This document shows, piece after piece, positions 12,355-23,165 of a stretch of DNA of 64,000 bases. The position numbers and the translations under genes were made by a program. Within the stretch, counting starts at the first letter, position 1. The number at the start of each line of letters is the position of its first letter. Source of the stretch: Pyricularia pennisetigena (taxonomy: Eukaryota; Ascomycota; Sordariomycetes; Magnaporthales; Pyriculariaceae). Below the pieces are notes generated by a model. The model saw only the letters and a program-made list of their open reading frames with translations. It searched no databases and was not told the DNA's origin. The stretch lies in NCBI RefSeq assembly GCF_004337985.1, contig NW_021940923.1:1152672-1216671 (forward strand). Direction: 5' to 3'.

Positions 12355-12791
12355 TATTACGATTAAAATATCGGGTAACCTGTTTTTAAAATAAAATATA
12401 GTAGGTTAAAGCAATTAGGCGTTTTAATTGGGTAATTGGGTTTTATTAATTGGGGTAAAGTTAAAATCGTTTTCAAATAAATTTTGAGGTTTATTAAAAT
12501 TTAATTGCTGCTAAACAATCCTAAAATCAAATTTATTTACATAGTAATAAACGTGTTTTATATAAATTATATTCGGAACGTAATCTCTCCTAATTTGTTT
12601 AATCTTTAATTCCTAATCGAGGTTTTACAAATTAACCGAAATTACCCCTTAATAGTCACGTGGTATCACGTGACTGGTTTTTATATATTTTTATTTCCTG
12701 CCGGTCGGTGTTTTTTTTGGTCGAGTGTCGTTAGGAGGGGTGTGACCCCGCCTGGCCTCCCTGGTACCGGCCCAACTGTCTGGTCGTAACA
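12355..12791 (-). repeat. gypsy LTR (5' LTR in element orientation)
   Basis: 437 bp, starting TATTACGA (G-to-A of TGTTACGA) and ending TCGTAACA. Less mutated than the other LTR. Immediately followed by the CCTAA duplication. Confidence 0.9.
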
Positions 12792-12796
12792 CCTAA

Positions 12797-13096
12797 TTTC
12801 AAACCTTCCAATATTCCAGGTATTCCAATATTTAACGATTTTATGAATACAAATCCAAATTAATGATAAATTGGTCTTAGGTTTATAGGGTTTTATAACA
12901 AATTCCAATTTCACTTACCTGGTATATACGGATTTATTAACGGCAAAGATATCCATCCTATTGAGGTTTTCTGTTTCCTATTAATACTGATTAGGGCCGT
13001 ACTATTTTCAGATTAATAATTTATTCTAGGGGGGAGTAATATATTAATAATTCTTAGCACCGTTTAGTTTGGATGTGGAAATAAAATAATTATTCA
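12797..13096. other. AT-rich flank right of gypsy element
   Basis: No gene or repeat recognised. Confidence 0.45.
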
Positions 13097-13285
13097 TTGG
13101 ATTTAATGTAAAGGCCATGGCCAAAACAAGGAAAGGTGAATCCAACTGGATACGTATGAAGGTATAAAATTGATCGTATAATCTTCTAAGTAGAGGAATA
13201 GCTCCGTTACAGGTCCGAAGGTCTATATGTTTAGACCTTTAGCCCCATAATTATTTAAGTTAGAATTGCGCATTAATAATATTCC
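13097..13285 (+). repeat. direct repeat, copy 1 of a ~190-bp unit
   Basis: Nearly the same sequence recurs at 13899-14088 in the same orientation. Shared core motifs include AGGAATAGCTCCGTTACAGG and a small hairpin GGTCTA...TAGACC. The pair could be the LTRs of a ~990-bp non-autonomous (TRIM-like) element or a dispersed repeat. No target duplication was found. Confidence 0.65.
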
Positions 13286-13439
13286 GATATAGGCGAGCTT
13301 TTAACTTTTTAATTTTGCGCCTATAACACGTAGTACGCAAAACCCTAACTTATTCCATCCACAAAAACAAATCCATTTTTAAACCTATAAAAATTGTTTA
13401 ACGGCCACATCGAAAATCTGGGTATTTTAGGCGATAAAG

Positions 13440-13582
13440 TCGTTTGCCGTTTTTGTTAATCTTTATGCACCGATATCGAAGGTTTGGATATAGGTAAATC
13501 GTTATTGTCGTTTTTGTTGATTTTTATGCACCCATATCGAAGGTCTGGATATAAGTAAACCGTTGTTGTCGTTTTTTTTTAT
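13440..13582 (+). repeat. two-unit 61-bp tandem repeat
   Basis: The motif TTTATGCACC(G/C)ATATCGAAGG occurs at about 13462 and 13523 with flanking similarity. It lies between the two ~190-bp direct repeats. Confidence 0.65.
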
Positions 13583-13898
13583 TAACTTATAAGGTAGTTT
13601 GCCTAAGTGGTAAAGTTTAAAAGCTTTTGAGCACTCGTAAAATAACAGTTATTATTTCCTTTTTTTCACGTAACGTTTTATAAAAGCGTCACCCTTTTAA
13701 TGTAAAAGTCCTAACTGGTTGGGACGGCTTTTTTTATTAACCGTAGGAGATCCTGCTAATCCTCAACATTTTTAAAATAACGATATCAACATTTTATCCT
13801 TTAATTTTGCTAATTTGCGTTAAACAAACCAAAAACCCCTGAACACTCGGTAAATAACGGTTGTTATTTTTATTTTATTCAGCATTAATTAGTGTTAA

Positions 13899-14088
13899 TT
13901 GGATTTAATGTAGTGGCTATGGCCAAAATAAGGAAAGGTGAATGCAACAGGATACGTATAAAGGTATAAAATTGATTGTGTATTCTTCTAAGTACAGGAA
14001 TAGCTCCGTTACAGGTCCGAAGGTCTATATATATAGACCTTTAGCCCCATAATGATCTTAGTCAGAATTGCGCATAAATAATATTCCC
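13899..14088 (+). repeat. direct repeat, copy 2 of the ~190-bp unit
   Basis: Partner of 13097-13285. Differences are mostly transitions. Confidence 0.65.
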
Positions 14089-14591
14089 ACAATAATAGAT
14101 TTATAATTTATTGAATACCCTTTCGTTTTTGATATATACATTAAATTCCCGTTTTTTGCAAATCATGAATTATAATTATTTCATTAGCAACCAACGATAT
14201 TCATAAGATCCGGCTAAATAGTCAAGACGAGTTATATTGGGTAGTAAATATATATAAAAACAATTTTCAATTAAATCATTATTGCGAGTTTTATCCAATC
14301 TATATAATACTAGACCATATATTACCCTGCCCTCAATGCTTGTTGAAAATGTTTGTTAATCGTAGATTTATTGGAATCGATTTAGGAAGACTCGTTTTCT
14401 AATTACCCAAAAATTAAAATAAATTTCGTAAACCTTTTATTTATTCAATAGTAAAACTGCCTTCCTAATGCAAAAATTGGTGATTTTGATTAATATTCAA
14501 ATCTGTTTTAAATGTTATATAATTCCTAGTTTTAAGCTTTTTATTTTACTGGAACTTTCGAATTAAATTGGGCGAATTATCGGATCGATTC

Positions 14592-14594
<3 letters not shown>

Positions 14595-14628
<34 letters not shown>
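14595..14628. repeat. (TA)n microsatellite
   Basis: About 17 uninterrupted TA units. Confidence 0.9.
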
Positions 14629-14630
<2 letters not shown>

Positions 14631-14680
14631 ATGAAATTGTAAATAGGGTTTCAAATAAGATTTTGGATCCCAAATTGGTA

Positions 14681-14775
14681 ATGATGCCGCTGTTCAATTG
14701 GCTGCGCGCACGAAAAATGCAGCCGACTGCATTTAACGTGCAGTCGCAGGGCCTTTATAAGGCCTGTTTTTAACA
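14681..14775 (+). repeat. ~95-bp hairpin-bearing direct repeat, copy 1
   Basis: Contains the inverted pair GACTGCA...TGCAGTC around a TTTAACG loop. It recurs in direct orientation at 15031-15125 with C/T and G/A differences. The 255 bp between the copies do not encode anything recognisable. A very small LTR-like element is possible. Confidence 0.6.
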
Positions 14776-15030
14776 CTACCGCTTAAACCTTATTTAAGGA
14801 GCCCGAACCTGAAAATAAATTTGTATTTATATTACGTGGCCCTAAGCAAGTACCTTTATTTATAATGGGATTTTTAATGTGGGTTGTCCTTTATTGGGTA
14901 CAATTTGTTATTTGGGCTAACGAGGGGCAATTATTCGTTACCATTAAGGCGCATAATGCATATACGTAACGGGAATGAATTTGCGACCGATTCGGAGGTC
15001 GGCGCTACACGGGATCTTATAACCTGTTAA

Positions 15031-15125
15031 TTATGCCGCTGTTTAATTGGCTGCACGCATGAAAAATGCAGCCGACTGCACTTAACGTGCGGTCGCAGGG
15101 CCTTTATTAGGCACATTCTTAGCAC
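15031..15125 (+). repeat. ~95-bp hairpin-bearing direct repeat, copy 2
   Basis: Partner of 14681-14775. The stem arm is altered to GCGGTC by an A/G change, weakening the hairpin. Confidence 0.6.
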
Positions 15126-15250
15126 AAATATTAAGAGCCCATAATAAATCAAAAACAATTAGGATACGGAAATAGGGGTTGGAAAATAACTCGGGTTATT
15201 AATATATTAGTTTCTAACGACATAAACAATGAGTAAAGTTTATTTACGTT

Positions 15251-15490
15251 TATTAATTATATGCGTTATTTAGCATCTAATTGGTCCATTTTTATGTGTA
15301 TATAAGCCACAATAGATAGTGCCGAAGTGGGGCGGTCGGATTTTCCGCTATATTTAATATATTGCAGGAGTTGCGATTTAATGGTCAGCGAATGGGGTTT
15401 ACCCTATACCGGGTTTAACACCTACCCTGGACCTACGAGTCAGCTACCCTATATTAAGTTAAAAGTTTCACCAGATTAATAAATAAGTGC
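15251..15490 (+). repeat. truncated copia LTR (first ~240 bp)
   Basis: Starts TATTAATTATATGCGTTATT and tracks the copia LTR to its AGTGC position, where the full-length copia LTR at 15491 begins. The remainder of this LTR is not adjacent. Confidence 0.75.
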
Positions 15491-16045
15491 ATGTTAATTA
15501 TATGCGTTATTTAGCATGTAATGGGTCCACTTTTATTTGTATATAAGCCACAATAGATAGTGCCGAAATGGGGCTGTTGGCGCTGTCGGAATTTCTATTG
15601 TATTTCGTATTGCAGGAGTTGCGATTCAAAATGTCAGCGAATGGGGTTTCACCCTGTGCCGGGTTTAACACCCACCCTGTATTTACGAATTAACTACCCT
15701 GCACCGGGTTGAAATTTTCACCAAATCAGCAAATTAGTGCGAACCCAAAAATGGTTTATATGGAAATAAGGGTGTTTTTTCAACAACGCATATAAAATAA
15801 CTTTTCGGAAAATCGTGTGCGGCACCGGAACTTTTTGCGGGGTGCGGACCCCCATTTCGATATCGGAAAGTATTTAAGGGAAATAAAACAAAGTTTCCCC
15901 CACCAATAAATTAAATTTATTAATCCCAAAATTAGTGAATTTAATGCATACAAACCCTGTAATTATAGGTTTTTACAACGCAATTAGCACCACGCCGCAC
16001 CTAAATTAATATTCAAACCCCTGTTAGCAACCCATATTATTAACA
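15491..16045 (+). repeat. copia copy 1, 5' LTR
   Basis: 555 bp with ends TGTTAATTAT and TATTATTAACA. The same LTR family occurs many more times in the window. Confidence 0.9.
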
Positions 16046-16059
16046 GGTTATAAGCCCGG
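16046..16059 (+). promoter_or_regulatory. primer-binding site, half initiator-Met tRNA type
   Basis: GGTTATAAGCCCGG directly follows the LTR. Copies 3 and 4 show GGCTATAAGCCCGG and GGTTATAGACCCGG, so the ancestor was probably GGTTATGAGCCCGG. That is complementary to the anticodon arm of initiator Met tRNA (GGGCTCATAACC), the primer used by many copia-type elements. Confidence 0.65.
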
Positions 16060-17197
16060 AAAGGTTTTAATTTATACATTAAAATGTATTTTGCATCGCT
16101 GGAAAGCCTGAAATTTAGGTTTTAGTTTGGTTATTGTCGCATTTTTACAGGACGTATATTGACGAAGATATTGCTGTTTTTGTGCGAAATTGTTAGCTTT
16201 AGGCGCTAATTCAGCACCTACCCCCCTGTATTTACAATAGGGATCGCTAAAAATTAGCGTTCGATTTAGGCTTTTTCAAATATTGCAGCGATCGCTTGTA
16301 TTGCAAATCCAAAATTTTTGGTGTGGTTTTTGTAAATCGTGCACGCCATTGTAATTGGCTCAAATTTTTAATAGGGTTCACGTTAGCGAATTAGGGCCAA
16401 AAACCCCTGTATTCGTTCGCTAATAGCCCATTAAGTCCTAGTGCATTTAATAGGGTTTACAATAGCCCATAAACCCATTAACAGAATTACATTAATGGTT
16501 AATTTACCCTGCACAATACCCTGCAATTTACCCTGCACGATACCCTGCAGTTTCCCCTGCACCCATTTACCGAATTAAACTCGCTACGTGCACCTGGATT
16601 GGTATAAATACCAGGGCACCCATTAATTGCGGATTTCAGGGATTTTAACCCTGTATTTTAATGGATTTTAACCATTGAAAATAGCAATAAACCCTGTAAT
16701 TGGCAATTACAGGCCTATACCCGTTAAAAGGTAAACGGTATAACAAATCCTAAATTAAATAGGGTATTTACTTTTAAATAATTAGGTTAATAAATTATAA
16801 CTATAAATTAGCAAATTACAATTATAATTCAGGTTACCTTACAATAAAAAACAACCCTATATCGGGTTTTCCAGGCCCAATTCCAACAAATAGGGGGCCT
16901 AAACCCAACCCAAACGAAATTCTAAGCGCTAAATTTCAGGCCCAAAACCTGCAATTAAAAACGTTAATTACGCAAATACATTAATTTAAAAGGACAATTT
17001 AACAATTAATTGCCCTATTAACCTTAAAAAGCGGTAATTCCATTAAATTTAATTGTAATTCGGAAAATAAACCCGCTACCGCACCCCCTAATCAACACGG
17101 TAACCTAATTTTAAGTAACGGGATAAGTAAAAAACTATTAAAACGGGTATTTTTTTTCCCCGAAAATTGTAAATTAGTAAGGGTTAACAATTACAAT
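16060..17197 (+). other. copia leader region
   Basis: About 1.1 kb of untranslated leader with repeated short CCCTGCA / CCCTGTA motifs (around 16500-16560). The same leader is found in copies 3 and 4. Confidence 0.6.
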
Positions 17198-17800
17198 TTG
17201 TGGAAACCGGGGTTAATAGTACAATTTAGGGTTATAAAAGCAGCGGAATTTATTTCCAACCCTGAAATTGGTTATATTTTACCGGAATGCGAGCAATTAA
17301 TCTCATTATTATTTATAAAAAACAATTTAATTAAAGAATTTTTAAAATCCATTGCATGGTATTCCAACCCCGTAGCGGTTTATAAAACCCTGGAAAGTAG
17401 CTATTCCGTTACACCCGAAATAAATGGAAATTCACTATACCGGGAATTCCACGCTTTAAATCTTTCGAAATTTAAAGGATTAATACCTAAATTTAACAGC
17501 CGTTTTAATTTATTGGTAATTAAATTAACGAATATTAACGTGCAAATTAGCCCCGTAAACGTACGAGATTAATACCTGCGGGCCTTGGAAGGAATATTCC
17601 CCATTTAAACCGAACGCCAACGCAATACCCAACGGGCCGTGCAGGCAATAGGCTAAAATTCGGAAAAATTAAATTTGCAATACCTTATGGCGGACCTTAT
17701 ATCCTAAAATTCGATTTTAGGCTTTGCAACGGTTAAAGCGGTTAGTTTTAAGTCTGAAGGTCAAAAACGGGTAAAACAAAACGCTAAAAAAGGCGTTAAA
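17198..17800 (+). pseudogene. copia gag remnant
   Basis: The frame at 17198-17572 contains KTLESSYSVTPEINGNSLY followed by a long helical stretch, like the gag (UBN2-type) of copia elements. It breaks at a stop at 17572 and resumes in frame as RALEGIFP. The same segment is found in copies 2 and 3. Confidence 0.6.
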
Positions 17801-17917
17801 AAGAAAAATAATGGGCAGGAAAACACCTTTAAATTACAAAAAAAAAGTAAAAACTTTAATTCGGATTCTGCTTTTGCACAAAATACTAAATACTCCTCCA
17901 GCGAATTAACCGCTGGA

Positions 17918-18874
17918 ATGTCCATAATTTTTATGGATTTCGAATTATTTACGGGTTCGATTCCAGGTAACGTTAACGAAAGCGTAACGTATAACGCCCT
18001 GGAACAGGAGGTTAATTCCGCTATTAGCGGAATTATAAAATTACGTTCGGATTCGGATTCGGAAACCGATACCGGTAAAACGTTAAAACCACAGGTTTTA
18101 ACAGCTAATTTTAAAATTGAAACGAACTTTGGACGCGGCGTAAAAAGGACTTTTAAATTATGGACATTAGGTTACCCTATCCTGTACGATACAGGTAATA
18201 CGCACTATGTTTTTGCAAATAAGCAATTTTTTACCGATTATACCCCCGGTTTTACAATCCAAATCGGTACAGGAGGTGGCCCTGTGAAACCTGTAAATAC
18301 CGGAGCTGTGAAAATATAGGTCCTTTACGGCCAAAAAACTGACGAATTTGAAAAAATTACGTTGAATAACGTTTTATATATCCCCTCGTTTGGAGTAAAT
18401 ATCGTTAATAACCTTATACACTATAATACAGGGGGTATATTATTAAAGAATACCCTGTACGATAAAGATCGCAAAACGAGGGGACGCTTAAATACCGTTA
18501 AACATTCGTTTTATTTGGAGGTTAAAAGGTGCAATATTTTTGTTCGAAATAACGTTATTTCGAACTACGTTTGTATAATAAATGAATATAGCACCGCTTT
18601 TAGTATAACTTTACAGGGGGTTATTAAAGGTTACGCAGCCCCGTTGGAAATAGAACTAAATAATTTAAACCCCGAAAATTACGAGGATTATAGAATTTAC
18701 ACCGATTCGGAACCGGAAAAAAATAAGGTAACGGAAAAACTAAATCCCGAACAAAATACGGAAATAACCGTAAATTCACCTGTAACGCAGAAACTTAACG
18801 GTAAAAGCCCTGAAAATCCACGTAGAACTGGGCCCCGTAGGCCCGGCACACCGCTAAATAACCCTTATATATAA
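17918..18874 (+). pseudogene. copia protease region remnant
   Basis: GYPILYDTGNTHYVFANKQF at about 18172-18230 is a retropepsin-type site with DTG at 18188-18196. It is followed by IQIGTGGGPV and NNVLYIPSFGVNIV, the family's flap and VLYVP motif. One stop at 18317-18319 splits the domain. The downstream Pro-rich spacer (18660-18870) leads to integrase. Confidence 0.75.
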
Positions 18875-19084
18875 CCTAATATAAAAGGGATTATTTCCGA
18901 AAAAAGGGGGTTTCCCACACAGACAATCCGTTGTTAAAACCTCTTTTATTATTGGACTTAAAACAAGCCCCTATAAATTACCGACTTCTAGGCCTAAAAC
19001 GGATTACGGACGGTGAACTAACCCCCAAAGGAAACGGAATTACAGGTAATTGTAACGAAATCCAGGCCCAAAAAACCCTGTTAT

Positions 19085-20280
19085 AGCATAGGCGTTAAGG
19101 GTATATAGGGCTACTATTGCTAAAAAAAACCGTTAAAATTATAAAAAGTTTACCTAATGTCGACAAAATTAGGGCAATTACCTGTATTGCTTATATTAAA
19201 ACCATTTTTATTTGGCGTACAAATAAAATCGTACTCCTTACACCCCCTAATATTTTCGATTTTATAAAAGGTAATACAATAACCTTTAAGCTTAATTTTT
19301 ACAATAAAAAGCCCATATTTTTGTTTCTAGTGGACCGAAAATCACGTTTTCGGTGGTTTATCCTATTAGAAAATAAAACCGGACCTACGGTTTTAATAGT
19401 TATTGAAGGCTTTTTTTATAGTTTTAAAAACTACGTACGGGCGCTATCCTTTAAATTTTCACGTCGATGGGGGGCACGAAATTAGTATAAACTTTTAAAA
19501 TTGGTTTATAAGCAGAAATATTAATTTTAGCATTTCGAATCCCTATAACCACCGTTAAAGCGGATTAACGGAACGGTCCGTTAGGGTTATTTTAAATGGG
19601 TTTCGGTTTACTATTATAACGGCGGGTTTACTATTATATTTATAATATTATTTATTACCTACCGTAATTAATTTAATTAACAATACAACGGTAATTAATA
19701 AGGTTTTAACACCCTACGAGGAATTTTATTCCGAATTCCAACCTGGATTACCGCATAAGCCCAATTTAGGGCATCTTCGGGCTATTAATACTGTATACCA
19801 GGTTATTATACCGTTGGGAAAACGCCAAAAATTTAATAAATTGGGCCCCCGCACCGAAACGGTGAAACTTTTAACCCATTTATCAAATTTTACAACGCTG
19901 GTTTACGCACCCGTTAACCGGGCCGTATACAAAACCTTTACCGTAAAATTTTTAAAGGGTATAACCGCTAAAAATTTGGTTATTTTGAGGGAAACGCTAC
20001 AAATTTTAAAAGGGGAAAATAAAAGTTTGAAAAGGGATTTTAATTTTGAATTTAAAAGCGAAATTAACAGCGTTCCAGCGGATAATTGTCCCCTAAAAAA
20101 CCCTGAAAATATAGGGTATTTACCACTGGTTACAGGGCAATTACCATCCGTTATAAGGTATTTAAACCTTAAAAATACAATGCCCGCCAAGTTTGTATAA
20201 CCTACCGTTCGCCCCCCAAAACCTATAACGGTAGCGGTAGCTAATCCAATACCTAAAATAACGGAAATTCCGGTGTTTTA
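19085..20280 (+). pseudogene. copia integrase remnant
   Basis: A degraded zinc-binding segment (HRR.GYIG ... CIAY) is followed by the core LFLVDRKSRFRWF (first catalytic Asp) at about 19320-19360 and HR.SGLTERSV (catalytic Glu) near 19550-19580. The middle Asp region is frame-shifted. A C-terminal segment runs to about 20200. Confidence 0.75.
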
Positions 20281-20439
20281 AGCACCTAAAATACAGAATA
20301 TAGAATTAAATGCGCAGTTCGAAAACCCAAATTTAATGGATATAAATTTCGTGCATTATTTTTATTTTTAAACCAAAAAGAAAATAAAGAAAAAACCCAT
20401 TAAAGATGGGAAGCCAAATAATTATTAATAGCCCTCAAT

Positions 20440-21960
20440 AGCCCTGAAAATGCTAAATGGTTAACTGTTTTAACGTTCAAATTCGACCAAATCGTTATTG
20501 CAGAAACCTTCCATTTTATCCCAAAAATTAAAATACCTACAGGCCGTAAACTCGTTTTTACCCGGCCGGTATTTAAATTAAAAAAGGATGAAAATAATAT
20601 ACCTATAAAATATAAAATTAGGTTTGTTATTAGGGGTTTTTTACAGGTCGAAGGCTGAAATTATATCGAAACTTTTGCTAATATTAGTATACCATTCACC
20701 TGGCGTATATTATTAGTTATAACTAATACACAAAATTGGCAAATAAAACAAATTAATTTTATCGGTGCGTTTTGAAATAGTAACCTTACCGACGTAAATA
20801 TATATTTGCAAATTTTAAACGGTTTTAACGAATAGGTAAAAAATTGTAACCCTACCACCGCTAAGATTTTAGTGGAAATGGGTTATAACCCGAAAGAATT
20901 GCAGGTTATACAGTTGGAAAAAACGTTATACTGTTTGAAACAGGGTCCAAAAAAATGGTAAAACAAACTCAAAACCCTATTTTTTAAAAAGGGTTTTAAA
21001 CCATTAATTTCTAATCCCGCTGTTTTTTATAACGTTAAGTCCAAATATTTTATCGTTATGTTTGTACACGATTAACTGCTAGTAAATCCTAAATTGCAAT
21101 ATATTTAGGATTTAAGAACCCGTTTTAACAAAATATACGCGTTGGAAAACAGGGGCCCTGCAACCTATTTTTTAGGCGTTTAAATTATAAAAGATAGGCC
21201 TAAACGCCTATTTTGGCTCCATTAAATTAAATATATAAAAAAAGTATTAACAACGTTCAGATTAGTTGATTGCAAACCTATATTTGTTTTTTTATAACCG
21301 GGTATGCTAAAATACAGCGGGGGTAAACCCGTAATTGCGCTGGAAGTTAAATTATTACAACGTATAATCGGTATTTTTATATATTTAATATTATTAACGC
21401 GCCCGGATATTGGTTTTACGGTTTAATGGCTTTTACGTTTTTTAATAAAAATTATTACAATCCATTTAACGGCAGTTAAAAATTTATCACGTTATTTAAC
21501 GGGTATTAAATCCTTATTTATTTATCACGGAAATAAAGTATATGAAGCCGGTTCACCACCCTATTTTTTAATAGGGGGTTTTGAAAATTTTGAATTATTG
21601 GGTTTTAATAATAGCGATTTTGCCGGGGCTAGGGAAAATTCAAAGTTTATTTACGGATATTTGTATACCCTATTTGGGGGCCTTATAACGTGGAAGTGCA
21701 AAAAGGTTAATATTATAGTTTTAAACATTCCAAAAACCGAAACCGATGCCTTAGCGGAAACCCTGCGTAAAGCATAGTGGTTTAAAAGCTTATTTATAAA
21801 AATTGGTTTATTTATAAAAGGCCTTATTGCAATATTTGGAAATAATACAGGCTTTATAGCTAACGCATATAACTTTACGCACCATTAACGTATTAAATAT
21901 ACGTTATTAAAATTTTACTGCGTACGGGAATTAGTTACAAGAGGATTAATAATTTAAAAT
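20440..21960 (+). pseudogene. copia reverse transcriptase and RNase H remnant
   Basis: RT segments RKLVFTRPVFKLKKDENNIP and NPKELQVIQLEKTLYCLKQG are readable between stops. The catalytic FVDD is FVHD near 21060-21075. RNase H-like sequence follows (AVKNLSRYLTGIKSLFIYHG at about 21475, then ETDALAETLRKA). At least a dozen stops are present. Confidence 0.75.
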
Positions 21961-22594
21961 ACCTGGAATCCAAATAAATACCCGCTAATAACTTAACAAA
22001 ACCCCTAACGCTTCCAATTTATAAGGTTTTTTTAAAGTTTATAGGGTTTAAACCCCTAAAAGTTTAATTTTTACCTATTGAATTTTGGGGCATTTAATTA
22101 ATTTTTTAATTAATTACCCATTATATTTCCTTTATTTGCAAATATTGGTTTTTTGTTCACCTAATACCGGCCGTATTACCCGAGTTTACCCTGTATAGGC
22201 TGATTAATAAGTAATTTATACCGACTTTATACCAAAAGTTAAATTTCAATTGAAAAAGCTCGTGTTTTGGGCGATTTACGCATTTGAAATTCCCTATATA
22301 ATATGTTTAAATTGGATTATTACTGACAAACAGCCAAATTAGCTACTTGGTTTAATAATTTAGTCCGTGGGTTAATATTATACAAATCGGGGGTTTAAAT
22401 CCGGGGGTTATTACAATTTTGGGGGTTTTTTGCAATTCGGGGGTTCGTCCATTCCGGGGGTTATAGGTCCGTATAAAGGGTTTGATTATCCAGGGGGTTT
22501 ATATCGGGAGTTTAAATCGGGTTGAGACATAAAGGGGATTTTTTTAGGGTTTAATTTTTATGTATTTTTTTTCCGATTTTATATAAGTAGTAGC

Positions 22595-22606
22595 AAAAAA
22601 AGGGGA
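22595..22606 (+). promoter_or_regulatory. copia polypurine tract
   Basis: AAAAAAAGGGGA directly abuts the 3' LTR start at 22607. Copy 3 has the equivalent tract at 50852-50862 on the minus strand. Confidence 0.75.
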
Positions 22607-23165
22607 TGTTAATTATATGCGTTATTTAGCATGTAATAGGTCCATTTGTATTTGTATATAAGTTACAATAAATAGTGCCGAAATGGGGTTGTCGGGGTTA
22701 TCGGGTTTTCCGCTATATTTTATATACTGCAGGAATTGCGATTTAAAGTGTTAGCGAATGGGGTTTACCCTATGCCGGGTTTACACCCACCCTGCACTTA
22801 CGAATTAGCTACCCTGTATCGAATTGAAAAATTTCACCAAATTAGCAAATTAATGCGAATTTAGAAATGGTTTATATGGAAATGAAGGTGTTTTTTCAAC
22901 AACGTATACAAAATAATTTTTCGGAAAATCGTGTGCGGCACCGGAACGCTTTGCGGGGTGCGGACCCCTATTTCAATATCGGAAAGTATGTAAGGGAGAT
23001 AAAGCAAAATCTCCCCCACCAATAAATCGAATTTATTAATCCCAAAATTTAGTGAACAAGTTAGTGCATTTAAGCCCTGTAGTTATAGGCCCCTACAACG
23101 CAACTAGCACCACGCCGCACCCACGTTAATGCCTAAACCCCTGTTAGCAGCCCATATTGTTAACA
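22607..23165 (+). repeat. copia copy 1, 3' LTR
   Basis: 559 bp, TGTTAATTAT...ATTGTTAACA. It butts directly against the integrase part of inverted copy 2. Confidence 0.9.

Larger units (their letters stand above)
5538..12791 (-). mobile_element. full-length Ty3/gypsy LTR retrotransposon, RIP-inactivated
   Basis: A 7254-bp element with two LTRs (5538-5975 and 12355-12791). The original LTR termini are TGTTACGA...TCGTAACA. It is flanked by an exact 5-bp target duplication, CCTAA at 5533-5537 and 12792-12796. Domain order on the minus strand is gag, reverse transcriptase, RNase H, integrase, which is the Ty3/gypsy order. A purine-rich tract (minus strand) abuts the LTR at 5981-5995, as expected for the 3' end. 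No intact frame remains. The length, and a gap of about 2 kb between the gag zinc knuckle and RT, recall Pyret of Magnaporthe, but this is only a resemblance. Confidence 0.9.
15491..23165 (+). mobile_element. full-length Ty1/copia retrotransposon (copy 1), RIP-inactivated
   Basis: 7675 bp with LTRs 15491-16045 and 22607-23165, both TGTTAA...TTAACA. Domain order protease, integrase, RT, RNase H on the plus strand is Ty1/copia. The primer-binding site (16046-16059) and polypurine tract (22595-22606) are both visible. The 5 bases outside the element (GTGCA left, TTTTT right) do not match, so the two ends may derive from recombination or rearrangement. All frames carry stops. Confidence 0.88.

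Noticed and set aside
19903..20190. 95-codon minus-strand frame inside copia copy 1
   Set aside because: Antisense shadow of the integrase C-terminal region, which aligns with copy 3 on the sense strand.
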